DNA from: Bradyrhizobium sp. 200
GTDB taxonomy: Bacteria; Pseudomonadota; Alphaproteobacteria; Rhizobiales; Xanthobacteraceae
Direction of reading: 5' to 3'
NCBI RefSeq assembly: GCF_023100945.1
Contig: NZ_CP064689.1
Span: forward strand, 372,001-436,000
DNA: 64,000 nt
A program made the translations under genes and the position numbers. Positions within the stretch are counted from its first letter, which is position 1, and every line of letters begins with the position of its first letter. The notes beneath the pieces are model-generated. The model made no database searches. It was not told the DNA's origin and saw nothing but the letters and a program-made list of their open reading frames with translations. Positions 50,055 through 58,397 of the stretch are shown piece after piece.

Positions 50055-51296
50055 ATGTCGAACATCACGACGAAGACCGGACGACGCGATTTGAAACCTG
50101 CAAAGAAGGCTTATTTCCGAACGGTCGCGCCCGGGCTGGCGCTCGGCTACCGCCGCACCGTGACCGGGGCGGGGCGCTGGGTTGTCCGCCGGGCGGACGG
50201 CCGGGGCGGGAACACGGTTCTGAACCTTATGACGACCAAAGCCCCGATCCGCCCCGTTGTGGCCGACGATATCGACCCGGCGAACGGCTTCGATGTGATG
50301 GACTTCGGGCAGGCACAGGCGGCGGCGGGCGGGCCGTCGCGGTCCGGCGCGTCGTTCACTGTCGAAGACGCCGTCACCTTCTATTTGAAAACGAGGGCGG
50401 CCGAAGGCCGGAACATCGCGTCGTCGGAGGGCAAGGCGGAAGCTTGGATTCTGCCGACCCTTGGAACCATCGAATGCGCTGACCTGACCCGCGAACAGAT
50501 TCGGGATTGGCTCGCAGGCATCGCCGCGACGCCGCTGGCGGGCTCGAAAGAGCCGGACCCGGAAGTCCGGGCCAAGCGCCGCCGGGCGACCGCTAACCGC
50601 GTCCTGACCGTGCTGAAGAGCGTCTTGAACGTGTGCCACGCCGAACGCAAGATTGCGTCCGACTCCGAATGGCGGAAGCTCAAGCCCCTGAAGAATGCGA
50701 AAACGGTGCGCGACCGCTGGCTGTCCCTGTTCGACTCGCAACGGCTGGAACGGGCTTGCGTCGGCGACTTCAGGACGTTGGTCAAGGCGGCGCTTCTGAC
50801 CGGCGCACGCTACGGCCAATTGTGCGAAGTGCAGGTGAAGGACTTCGACGCGGCGAGTGCGACGCTGCGGTTGGAGTCCGCCAAGGGTAGCAGCGGCGAA
50901 ACGAAGGAATATCGCGTTTTCCTGAATGCCGAAGCGGTCGCGTTCTTCACGACGCTTTGCGCCGGGCGCAACAACGCGAACGCGCTGATTTTCACAAACG
51001 AGGGCGAAGCGTGGAAGGACGGCGAGCAAATCCGTTTGGTTAACGCCGCCTGCGATTCCGCCGGAATCGCGCCGCGCATCACGTTCCATGGGTTGCGCCA
51101 TACATATGCCAGCCTGTCGCTTCAGGCGGCGAAGCCGATGACATTGCTAGAACTGGCGATGAATCTAGGGCACGCCAACACAAAGCAGGTGGAAGAGACT
51201 TACGGCCATCTGGCGGCGGCCCATCGCCGCGAAGCCGCGAGCGCGGCCCCGTCGTTCGGCTTCACGGCGGATTCCAACGTGGTCGCCCTGCGATAA
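50055..51296 (+). CDS. int: Tyrosine recombinase/integrase
   Basis: A 413-aa site-specific recombinase. An N-terminal arm-binding domain (LKPAKKAYFRTVAPGLALGYRRTV...GRWVVRR) leads to a core-binding domain at about 100-190. The catalytic domain shows Arg in LLTGARYGQLCEVQVKDF (about 250), HxxR in HGLRHTYASLSL (about 346), and the nucleophile Tyr in NLGHANTKQVEETYGHL (about 383). All catalytic residues are present, so it is probably active. It directs excision and integration between attL and attR, likely helped by the next protein. The adjoining arm sites and its place at the end of the island fit. Confidence 0.94.
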   Translation: MSNITTKTGRRDLKPAKKAYFRTVAPGLALGYRRTVTGAGRWVVRRADGRGGNTVLNLMTTKAPIRPVVADDIDPANGFDVMDFGQAQAAAGGPSRSGASFTVEDAVTFYLKTRAAEGRNIASSEGKAEAWILPTLGTIECADLTREQIRDWLAGIAATPLAGSKEPDPEVRAKRRRATANRVLTVLKSVLNVCHAERKIASDSEWRKLKPLKNAKTVRDRWLSLFDSQRLERACVGDFRTLVKAALLTGARYGQLCEVQVKDFDAASATLRLESAKGSSGETKEYRVFLNAEAVAFFTTLCAGRNNANALIFTNEGEAWKDGEQIRLVNAACDSAGIAPRITFHGLRHTYASLSLQAAKPMTLLELAMNLGHANTKQVEETYGHLAAAHRREAASAAPSFGFTADSNVVALR

Positions 51297-51302
51297 TATT
51301 TT

Positions 51303-51314
51303 CAACGTTACCTG
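51303..51314. repeat. CAACGTTACCTG repeat, copy 1
   Basis: The 12-mer CAACGTTACCTG occurs here just after the int stop and again at 62942-62953 near the other end, in the same orientation. It contains the palindrome AACGTT. It may be a regulator binding site. Confidence 0.4.
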
Positions 51315-51528
51315 GGTAAGTGGCCGTCAATTGATGTATACCGGCGGCGGCTTCGAAAGCTGACACGGTCCGCCCCCGCGAGTGGAAGGGGCGGGCATAG
51401 GCTTCGCGGCTCGCCCTACGGCAGAACGGCCCCGCGTTCTCGCGGCTACCCCGTTTTCGGCATTTGCCCTGCGCGTCCGAATCCCCGTCGCCTGTCCAGC
51501 GTGGCACGCGGCAACCGGACGCTGCGCG

Positions 51529-51726
51529 ATGTCTGCCGACTCCGACTACGATTCCAAAACATTCACGATTCAACAAACCGCTGACGACGAACTGCATTGC
51601 AGCCGCGCGTTCGTTAACAAGCTTTTGCGCACCGGCAAGCTCGAACATTCTAAAGTCGGCTCGCGTGTCATCATTCGCGGCCGTGCCATTCGCAAATTGC
51701 TGGATGACTCGGCGGTGCAGTCATGA
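51529..51726 (+). CDS. Excisionase/AlpA-like helix-turn-helix protein
   Basis: A 65-aa protein beginning MSADSDYDSKTFTIQQTADDELHCSRAFVNKLLRTGKLEHSKVGSRVIIRGRAIRKLL. This is the pattern of small excisionase-family DNA-binding proteins: a short helix-turn-helix (TADDELHCSRAFVNKLLRTG) and a wing (KLEHSKVGSRVIIRG). It is likely the recombination directionality factor. The frame is open to 51382, but ATG 51529 gives the usual length. It overlaps the next small ORF by ATGA. Confidence 0.75.
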   Translation: MSADSDYDSKTFTIQQTADDELHCSRAFVNKLLRTGKLEHSKVGSRVIIRGRAIRKLLDDSAVQS

Positions 51727-51857
51727 CGCCGCCCGCCACGCTGGAAATTGCGCGCCGCCGCGTCGTCGAAGAACTTGTTCAACGCGAACTGGCAAAGCTG
51801 ACGCCAAAGGAACGCAGACGCTTGCGCTTGACGCTTGAAGATAAGCGCGGGCGGTGA
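51723..51857 (+). CDS. Small basic ORF (44 aa), unknown
   Basis: The ATG at 51723 overlaps the preceding stop (ATGA) and the frame runs to TGA 51855-51857. The product is MTPPATLEIARRRVVEELV followed by a helical, basic QRELAKLTPKERRRLRLTLEDKRGR (Arg/Lys-rich). Coupling and amphipathic look support a real gene. No family recognised. Confidence 0.5.
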   Translation: MTPPATLEIARRRVVEELVQRELAKLTPKERRRLRLTLEDKRGR

Positions 51858-51863
51858 CGTGTC

Positions 51864-52334
51864 ATGGCGAAACACTCCCCAATTGACGACGCCGTGGCCG
51901 AATTGCTCGCGACGAATTCACTGCACGCGCTCGCGGACCTTGTCACCAACCCCGAAATTGCCGAACGGATTCGCGGCAAACGAATCGGCGATCCTTCACG
52001 CGATCAAACAATGGTGCAGGGACGCGCGACTGTGATTCTGTTGCGTGATGAAATCGGCGAGACGCGCCTCGGCGTTTTGAGCCGATGCATCGCATCGATT
52101 CATTACGGAAACCCCGACTATAGCGGGACAGTCCTCAACAAAATTCTTTCTGGCTCGCTGAAGACGGGCGCGCTTGCAGCAGAAGCCCGAGAACTCGCGA
52201 ACTGGCTTCGTGAATCCCCGACCTACATGCGACGCCTTCGCGACGTTCACGCACAATTCGCAGCCGCAAAGACGACACCCATTTTCGTGGGCGCCAAATC
52301 TTTGGGTGTTTCCAGCGACGATGACGACGTCTAG
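51864..52334 (+). CDS. Unknown element protein (156 aa)
   Basis: An alpha-helical, hydrophilic protein beginning MAKHSPIDDAVAELLATNSL. It contains LRDEIGETRLGVLSRCIASI and ends in an acidic SSDDDDV. No membrane segment and no known motif. It is in the same transcription direction as its neighbours and 6 bp from the previous stop, so it is part of the int-xis transcript or the following set. I cannot name a function. Confidence 0.65.
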   Translation: MAKHSPIDDAVAELLATNSLHALADLVTNPEIAERIRGKRIGDPSRDQTMVQGRATVILLRDEIGETRLGVLSRCIASIHYGNPDYSGTVLNKILSGSLKTGALAAEARELANWLRESPTYMRRLRDVHAQFAAAKTTPIFVGAKSLGVSSDDDDV

Positions 52335-52376
52335 TTCTCTCAAAACAGAATTCAAACCCAACGAAGGAATGAGACC

Positions 52377-53336
52377 ATGGAAATCTACGAAGTCCCCGTC
52401 GGCGACGGAATTCAGCCGCTCTCCAATCGCGAACGCTTCGAAGAAATGTTTCCGCACATCGTCCCCATCATCGCGGACGAAGAGACGTTGCGCGCGGAAG
52501 ATCAAAATAGTTACGCGGCCCACGAAACGGCGCTGAATGCGCACCGCGTCGCCATGGCTGAGAATGGCCATATGCTCTACGTCGAACAGAACTCGCCGCA
52601 CAGATCGAAAAAGCGCGAGGACCGCTTGATGAAAGAAGAGGAGAATCTGAAAGCGAAGCGGGCAGAGATCGACCGCCGCTGGGATGATTATCGGAGCAAT
52701 CGACCGGGCTCCATGATGAACGCTTTCGCTGAATTCTTTTCATCGAACGCGGCGCATCATCGATACAAGGTGGCGAACACCACAGACGAACTTCAGCCGG
52801 GCAAGACGGCACCGGAAATGGTCGCCCATTATCGCGACCTGTGGCGGACGAAATTCGCCGATCGTAAAGCCATTGCCACAGCGCCGCAGTCCCGTGCGGA
52901 GATCGAATCCGATATTGCCAGCGGCGTCTCGCGGTGCGCAGCCAAGCTGCAGATGGCGGTCAACGGCGTTCGCCGTGTCACCGTCAGCGAAAAAATGGAC
53001 TCTTTCACGTCGCGCGGACTGCATCTGCCGCGCCTCTCGATCGCCGACGCAAATGGAATCGTGACTTACGTACCCGACGCCATGGGCGTGATGGCCGCGT
53101 TGTTTGGTCCCGAAATGGTCGACAGGTTGAGCGCGATGGCGCTGGCGAATCACAATGACGCGGAAGCGCTGGATGCTTTCGAACGTGGTCGCAGACTGAA
53201 TCAAGTAAATGCCGAGATTCGAGATATCGAATACCGGGCCGCCTACTGGCATCGCGTAGCTCGTGGTCAGGGCTCCAATCCCGGCGGGCGCGTCAGCGTC
53301 AACGTCCTCGCCGCGCTAGATTTGGTCCGCGCTTAA
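52377..53336 (+). CDS. Unknown element protein (319 aa)
   Basis: A 319-aa protein with a charged central helix (KKREDRLMKEEENLKAKRAEIDRRW, about 78-102) that may be a coiled coil. It continues FAEFFSSNAAHHRYKVANTT and GLHLPRLSIADANGIVTYVPDAMGVMAALFGPEMV. No known domain is evident. GAAGGAATGAGACC precedes ATG 52377. A perfect 12-bp inverted repeat (53342-53377) follows its stop. It could have a role in packaging or replication control, but that is not supported by motif. Confidence 0.65.
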   Translation: MEIYEVPVGDGIQPLSNRERFEEMFPHIVPIIADEETLRAEDQNSYAAHETALNAHRVAMAENGHMLYVEQNSPHRSKKREDRLMKEEENLKAKRAEIDRRWDDYRSNRPGSMMNAFAEFFSSNAAHHRYKVANTTDELQPGKTAPEMVAHYRDLWRTKFADRKAIATAPQSRAEIESDIASGVSRCAAKLQMAVNGVRRVTVSEKMDSFTSRGLHLPRLSIADANGIVTYVPDAMGVMAALFGPEMVDRLSAMALANHNDAEALDAFERGRRLNQVNAEIRDIEYRAAYWHRVARGQGSNPGGRVSVNVLAALDLVRA

Positions 53337-53341
53337 AGTTT

Positions 53342-53377
53342 CGCCTGCGCATGGTTTGCCTTTCACATGCGCAGGCG
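53342..53377. terminator. Hairpin after the 319-aa gene
   Basis: CGCCTGCGCATG at 53342-53353 is fully complementary to CATGCGCAGGCG at 53366-53377, with a 12-nt loop. No T run follows. It lies 6 bp after the stop and may attenuate transcription. Confidence 0.5.
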
Positions 53378-53603
53378 GATCGCGGCGGGCGGTTGGGGAG
53401 ACCGTCCGCCGCACCCGAAATTCTGCCAAGGATTTTCTTTTGTTTACCTTGGTGGCTACCCCGCGGCCGCCATCGCAGGGGGACGCGAAGGGGGCCTGTG
53501 TCGTGACGATGGAAAAAGCCAATCCCCGGCGAAGGTTTAGGACCATTTAAGCAACATAGGCCTCCGAGCGTTTTTGTTCAAACCAACTAGAAGGAACACG
53601 AAC

Positions 53604-53948
53604 ATGAGTAACTTGGATTCGATACAGACTACGCCGCTTCAACGAGTGTATCGCGAGGCGAGGCGCGTCGCAGGCAAACACGCAACAACGATGGTGCTGA
53701 TCGCGAACGGCGCACGCAGCGGGTTTCTACCGGAGGTGCCGCCCGCCAATCTCGCAAAGTGCATGGCGGCGCTTCAGAAGCTGATCGACGGCGAGTCCGC
53801 AGGCACCGACGCCAAGCGAGTCGATGACGACTTCAGCGAAATCCGCGAGAAGGCATATGGCACGCGCGAGCGGCCCAAGACGCCGCAGCGTCTTGACCCG
53901 CGAGAAATTTACGCCCGGTGGAACAATCCGCCCTCGGCTGAGGACTAG
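53604..53948 (+). CDS. Unknown element protein (114 aa)
   Basis: Start ATG 53604 has AGAAGGA upstream. It reads MSNLDSIQTTPLQRVYREARRVAGKHATTMVLIANGARSGFLPEV then a helix NLAKCMAALQKLIDGES, and a basic, Pro-rich end. No membrane segment. It begins a run of four closely spaced small genes (53604-55092). No family recognised. Confidence 0.65.
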   Translation: MSNLDSIQTTPLQRVYREARRVAGKHATTMVLIANGARSGFLPEVPPANLAKCMAALQKLIDGESAGTDAKRVDDDFSEIREKAYGTRERPKTPQRLDPREIYARWNNPPSAED

Positions 53949-54006
53949 CCAAACGGGCGACTCCACAAGAGTCGCTGCTCCCCACAAATCTTTTGGAGAT
54001 TCAAAA

Positions 54007-54372
54007 ATGAGCAAAGACACACAACCGCCCCTAGTAGGGTCGTCGCGAATCCGAATGCTCGCCATGTCGTTTGGATCGACAGATGGCACCATCGAAGGCG
54101 TCGCGAATCGATTCGACCGCGCCCGCCTTCAAGCGCGCATCCGTTTCGAGGAAAGAGAAGCGGAGAATCGCAGGCGCGAGATTTTGTTCGATAGCGGCTC
54201 GCCTGATGGTTCGTTCGAACGCCTTCCCGCGGCCAAGCGGGAGGCCGCGCTACTGAAGGCGCGTCGAGCCCATGCTGACATGCACGCGGCCAGCCGCGAC
54301 GCAATGCGGCACCCCGCCCTTCTGCGCAGCAGGATGGCAACATTTTTGAACCCGTTCGCAGAGGAGGATTGA
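54007..54372 (+). CDS. Unknown element protein (121 aa)
   Basis: GGAG stands 8 bp before ATG 54007. The product has a helical, charged middle (FDRARLQARIRFEEREAENRRREILFD) and SFERLPAAKREAALLKARRAHADMHAASRDAM. It ends NPFAEED. It is soluble and probably coiled. The stop is 3 bp before the next gene. Function unknown. Confidence 0.65.
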   Translation: MSKDTQPPLVGSSRIRMLAMSFGSTDGTIEGVANRFDRARLQARIRFEEREAENRRREILFDSGSPDGSFERLPAAKREAALLKARRAHADMHAASRDAMRHPALLRSRMATFLNPFAEED

Positions 54373-54375
54373 GAA

Positions 54376-54750
54376 ATGGCGGACCCGACAAAACGTGCTC
54401 TGGCTGTCAATGAAGCCAGAATTCAGTTTCTAAGACTTTTTCACGGTGCAACGGATGAACTTTCCGACGACTCCGTACCAGCAGGGAAGCGCGAGAACTT
54501 CAAAGGGCATCTTGAGCACCACCGCGAATTCACCGCGCGATGGTTTGAGGAAGCTTGCAATTATTTCGGCGCATCTGATGGCACATGGAAAACCGTGCCC
54601 GAGCGGCGACAAGCTGACGCTCTCCGCTACTTGGGCTGGAAAATCGCAGAACACGACAATCGGTGCCAATTCGAGCTTGATCTCTTGAAGATCAAACTTG
54701 AAGAGCAGGCCGAAGAAGCGGCGATGGAAGACGAATTGGATTTCGGGTGA
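54376..54750 (+). CDS. Unknown element protein (124 aa)
   Basis: It begins MADPTKRALAVNEARIQFLRLFHG. HREFTARWFEEACNYFGASDGTWKTVPERRQADALRYLGWKI lies in the middle, and the tail is acidic (LEEQAEEAAMEDELDFG). The pattern is alpha-helical without membrane segments. It is 3 bp from both neighbours, suggesting one mRNA. Not recognised. Confidence 0.65.
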   Translation: MADPTKRALAVNEARIQFLRLFHGATDELSDDSVPAGKRENFKGHLEHHREFTARWFEEACNYFGASDGTWKTVPERRQADALRYLGWKIAEHDNRCQFELDLLKIKLEEQAEEAAMEDELDFG

Positions 54751-54753
54751 ATC

Positions 54754-55092
54754 ATGCCCCGCCGTCTTCCACCCGACCTTTCGGACGAATATTTGATTGC
54801 GCTCGCGAGTCAGACGCTTTGCCGCTATCGCGCGGCACATCGTCTGGCGTCGCACGTGCAGCGCCTTACGTGGCTAACCGACGTGCGAGTCTTCCTTCAG
54901 AATGCATGGCCTCTCGATTGCCCGAGTTGGCGCGTGGCCTGCATTGTCAACGAGGTCTTGTATTGGCACCGGCACAAGAATCAATCGCTTCCAGATGCGC
55001 TGGCGTCGGCGCGACGAACGCTAAGGCTGAAGCGCCAAATCGCACGGGGCTTGAACGCATCTAATTTTCTAAGGTCGCTCCCCAACGACTGA
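54754..55092 (+). CDS. Unknown element protein (112 aa)
   Basis: Short basic, Trp- and Leu-containing protein beginning MPRRLPPDLSDEYLIALASQTL, with HRLASHVQRLTWLTDVRVFLQNAWPLDCPSWRVACIVNEVLYWHRHK. It stands directly before the large primase gene, after a 66-bp gap. A regulatory or primase-accessory role is possible from position only. Confidence 0.6.
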   Translation: MPRRLPPDLSDEYLIALASQTLCRYRAAHRLASHVQRLTWLTDVRVFLQNAWPLDCPSWRVACIVNEVLYWHRHKNQSLPDALASARRTLRLKRQIARGLNASNFLRSLPND

Positions 55093-55158
55093 CAAAAAGA
55101 AATCCCCGGCAGCGATAGCGAGTCGCGGCCGGGGGTCAGAAGGTAAGGAGTCGAGAAA

Positions 55159-57702
55159 GTGAATATGCATCAAAAGCCTCCGGCGGACAAAGGAACGTGG
55201 AATGCGGCCCGGAAGCGCGACCTGTTTCGCTACAATCCCAAGCAAATCGATCTGATTCCGCTGCACAAGCCAAAAGCCAAGATGACCCTCCCCAATGGCA
55301 CGGTCAGGGAGATAGGCAAGGCCCCTCTACATGCGAAATGGACAACCAAGGCCTATGACAGCAAGGCCGTCCGGGATGCCGCCTTGGCCGAAGGGCGCAA
55401 TGTGGGGGTGCGTCTGAAGGCCGATCAACTCGTTATCGACGTCGACCCGCGCAATGGGGGTGAGGCCGGATTCGCCTCTCTATGCCACGATATTGGCTTC
55501 GATGCTGACGCCTTCCCGCGCGTCTACACAGGTTCGGGTGGATGGCATTGCTATATGAGCAAGCCCGCCGACGTGCTGGTCAGGGACACGCTCGAATCGG
55601 AAGAATACAACGGCGTGGAATTCAAATCTAAGGGCCGCCAAGTCGTCGCCGCCGGTTCGATCCATCCCAACGGCAAGCCCTATCGATGGTCGAAAGACCA
55701 TCCTGCCATTGAGGACGGCTTGCCGAAAATTCCGGCTGCGCTATTGCGCGTCATCAAGCGCCCGCCGCGCAGCGCCGTTGCAGGCGGCGGGCAATACAGC
55801 CCTTCTCAGATTGCCGAAGCGCTCGCAAAGCTGGACGTCAGCAATTACGACTCCAATGATAGCTGGCTCAATCTGATGATGGCTTGCCACCATGCGAGCG
55901 CAGGCGACGCACGACAGGAGTTCGTCGATTGGTCTACGTCCGACCCCACATACGCGAAAGACGCGTTCATCATCGGCAAGCGTTGGGACTCGCTGCACGC
56001 CGAACGCAATGACGGCGTGACCTTCAAAACCTTGAACGCAGAGCTACGCAAGGCGGGCGCTGCGTCGTCACAGGTCGCACACGTCGCCGACGATGAATTC
56101 CCGGATGACCAACCCGGCGCGGCCGAAGAGTTCGACGCTATGAAAGATGAGGACGATGACGACGGCTGGCTTAATGGCGAGAAGGAACCGCCGAAGTCGC
56201 ACGCATACACTGAAACGAAGCTTCCCGCGCTTCTGGACTACGCCGAAAAGTGCATGATCGACCAAGGCGCGCCGTTGTATCAGATGGGCGGCCGTCTAGT
56301 TCATCCCGTCCGCGTCGATAAAGACTCGGCAGATGACGAATCGATTCGACGCAAGGCGGGGTCTCTGACCATCGGCGAAGTGAATCAGCATCGCTTGCGC
56401 GAATACATCATCGACAACGTGCCGTTTCACAAGTCCGACAAGAAAGGCAAGCCGACCAAATACGCCGCGCCCATGGGCTTCGCTGCGCACTATCTGGCGC
56501 GCGGCGACAAGTGGCGAATCCCGAATATCAACGGCGTGATTGAAACGCCGACGCTGCGTCGTGATGGCACCATTATCGACTGCGATGGCTATGATGCGAA
56601 GTCTGGGCTCTTGCTGGATATGGGCGGCGTCGAATTTCCGGAAATACCGGACCGGCCGACGCGTCCGCAGGCGCTAGAAGCGCTCGCGCTGATTAAAGAG
56701 CCGTTCGCGGGCTTCCCGTTCGTCACGAATGCCAAGGGTCTAAGCGCGAGTCGGTCGGTCATGCTGTCGGCCGTGCTGACCGCGCTGGTTAGGCGGACGC
56801 TGCATTCCGCGCCTATGCACGGCACAAGCGCGCCGACCATGGGCACGGGCAAGACATTGGCGATTGACGTTGTGTCGCTGATCGCCACGGGCCGCCTAAC
56901 AACGGCAATGAGCCAAGGCGCGAACGAAGAGGAAGACGAAAAGCGACTCTTCAGCGTGCTACTGCAAAACGATTTGATTCTGCTAATCGACAACGTGAAG
57001 CGGCCCGTTGAAGGCGATGCGCTTTGCACCGTCTTGACGCAATCGACGTGGCAATCGCGAATCCTGGGCGAGAGTCGAAAGGTCGAAGTCCCGACTAACG
57101 CGCTGATGATGGCAAGCGGCAATAACCTGACCTTCAAGGGCGATATGACGACGCGTTCGCTTCTCTGTCGCATGGATGCGAAGATGGAGAACCCGGAGAC
57201 GCGCCGATTCAAAATCGATCTGAAGACATGGGTTCCGAAACACCGTGTTGCCTTGGTCGTCGCGGGTTTGACCGTGCTGCGTGCGTTCGTCGTTGCAGGT
57301 CGCCCCGGCCTTGATAAGCTGACGCCGTTCGGTCGCTTCGAAGATTGGTCAAACCTTGTGCGCGGCGCGCTGGTATGGTTGGGCGAGCCGGACCCGTGCA
57401 AGACTCGGGCGTTCATCGCGACCGATGACCCCGAACATAATGACCTTGGCCAATTGCTCGCGGCTATTAAGGACAATGCGGGCGACGAAGAGCACACGGC
57501 GAGCGAGCTAATCAAGATGGGGGAGGAATGCTCCGACAGCGTCTTGACCGACGCGATAGAGAACGCGGTGCATCGGCCCAACGCGAAAATATTTGGCCAC
57601 TACCTGCACGCGCGCAACGGCAAGATATTGGAAGGGCTGCGGTTGGTCGGCAGGTACGACAAACACGGCAAGGTGTGGCGATATCGCGTTCGGGACGCCT
57701 GA
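55159..57702 (+). CDS. Primase-polymerase with phage-type ATPase/helicase domain (replication protein)
   Basis: An 847-aa protein. The N-terminal prim-pol (AEP) domain, about residues 60-180, has LVIDVDPRNGGEAGF, with the DxD metal site near 93, then YTGSGGWHCYMSKP and VEFKSKGRQVVAAGSIHPN. A PriCT-like domain follows (NYDSNDSWLNLMMACHHAS...). After about 400 comes a P-loop ATPase: TMGTGKTLAIDVVSL near 560, then NDLILLIDNVKRP near 606. This pairing is the usual replication protein of phages and satellites. GTG 55159 has GGAG 8 bp upstream; ATG 55165 is the alternative. A helicase-loading or origin-binding role is inferred. Confidence 0.88.
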   Translation: MNMHQKPPADKGTWNAARKRDLFRYNPKQIDLIPLHKPKAKMTLPNGTVREIGKAPLHAKWTTKAYDSKAVRDAALAEGRNVGVRLKADQLVIDVDPRNGGEAGFASLCHDIGFDADAFPRVYTGSGGWHCYMSKPADVLVRDTLESEEYNGVEFKSKGRQVVAAGSIHPNGKPYRWSKDHPAIEDGLPKIPAALLRVIKRPPRSAVAGGGQYSPSQIAEALAKLDVSNYDSNDSWLNLMMACHHASAGDARQEFVDWSTSDPTYAKDAFIIGKRWDSLHAERNDGVTFKTLNAELRKAGAASSQVAHVADDEFPDDQPGAAEEFDAMKDEDDDDGWLNGEKEPPKSHAYTETKLPALLDYAEKCMIDQGAPLYQMGGRLVHPVRVDKDSADDESIRRKAGSLTIGEVNQHRLREYIIDNVPFHKSDKKGKPTKYAAPMGFAAHYLARGDKWRIPNINGVIETPTLRRDGTIIDCDGYDAKSGLLLDMGGVEFPEIPDRPTRPQALEALALIKEPFAGFPFVTNAKGLSASRSVMLSAVLTALVRRTLHSAPMHGTSAPTMGTGKTLAIDVVSLIATGRLTTAMSQGANEEEDEKRLFSVLLQNDLILLIDNVKRPVEGDALCTVLTQSTWQSRILGESRKVEVPTNALMMASGNNLTFKGDMTTRSLLCRMDAKMENPETRRFKIDLKTWVPKHRVALVVAGLTVLRAFVVAGRPGLDKLTPFGRFEDWSNLVRGALVWLGEPDPCKTRAFIATDDPEHNDLGQLLAAIKDNAGDEEHTASELIKMGEECSDSVLTDAIENAVHRPNAKIFGHYLHARNGKILEGLRLVGRYDKHGKVWRYRVRDA

Positions 57703-57706
57703 CCCG

Positions 57707-57870
57707 GTTTGCGGGTATGCGGGGTCTGCGGGTACGATTCCAGCCTACCGGGCCTTCGTATCCACTCTCTGTTTTTTAGGATTCGTTTCTCGAAATAGAA
57801 TCTAGAATGATTATGCTCAATAGGCCGCATGGGCTGGAATCGTACCCGCAGACCCCGCATACCCGCAAAC
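57707..57870. repeat. 39-bp perfect inverted repeat, origin-like, behind the primase gene
   Basis: The left arm is 57707-57745 and the right arm 57832-57870, each 39 bp and fully complementary, starting GTTTGCGGGTATGCGGGG and ending GGTACGATTCCAGCC. Each arm contains three TGCGGGKN-type units (TGCGGGTA, TGCGGGGT, TGCGGGTA). The 86-bp spacer is AT-rich in parts. Iterons, palindromic layout and position beside a primase-polymerase gene are what a satellite origin or Rep-binding site looks like. A transcription attenuator is another reading. Confidence 0.7.
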
Positions 57871-58224
57871 GGGTATCCCCTCTCTATGGTCCCGAATGCA
57901 GGGGCCATGCCCCTACTATCCGCTCGCACGTCATGCGTGGAAGCGTCCGGCAGCGCTGAAAGCGCCCTATCACGTCGGCTGGCGAGTCTTGCTTATATCC
58001 TTTAAGCTTCAAGTATCTATTTCTCATAACCCGAAACGTTGCACGTGCAGCTAATCCACCTGTGCGCATTCACTCACGATAACAATTCGACGGCCATCGA
58101 ACTATGATGGTGCACCTATTAGCAATGCCTGCAGATGCAATATGCAATGCATGGCAAGGCCCGGGGTGGGGGGTGCCACCTGCCACACTGAAGAATCGGA
58201 ATCGAAATCTTCGAAGCACTAAGA

Positions 58225-58343
58225 GAAATATTTTCCAATGTGCATGGTTAAGAAATATTTTCTAGGTTCTTCCAGCGCGAAAAACGCTATGAGGGAAAAG
58301 ACGGAGCGCATTTCATCGCTGCACGTCTTAAGAAATATTTTTC
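58225..58343. promoter_or_regulatory. Triple AAATATTT-type operator before RHH-Mom gene
   Basis: GAAATATTTTC occurs at 58225-58235 and 58252-58262, and GAAATATTTTTC at 58332-58343. TTAAGAAATATTTT is identical in the last two copies (58248 and 58328). The half-sites are near-palindromic and lie 55-175 bp before ATG 58398. A ribbon-helix-helix protein such as the one it precedes would bind tandem short palindromes, so autoregulation is a fair inference. Confidence 0.5.
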
Positions 58344-58397
58344 TTCACGATCAACGGTCCGCTTTGCCGCGATCCTCGAATCCGATACACCGCGCGG

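Larger units (their letters stand above)
57703..58397. other. Intergenic region with origin-like repeats and operators
   Basis: About 700 bp after the primase. It holds a 39-bp inverted repeat with an 86-bp spacer (separate entry) and a triple AAATATTT-type motif before the RHH-Mom gene (separate entry). The middle (57880-58220) has no plausible gene and includes the AT-rich stretch 58200-58280. This is where an element origin would be expected. Confidence 0.6.

Noticed and set aside
57600..57929. Minus-strand frame of 109 codons across the 39-bp repeat
   Set aside because: Its composition reflects the inverted repeat; no ribosome site and no motif.
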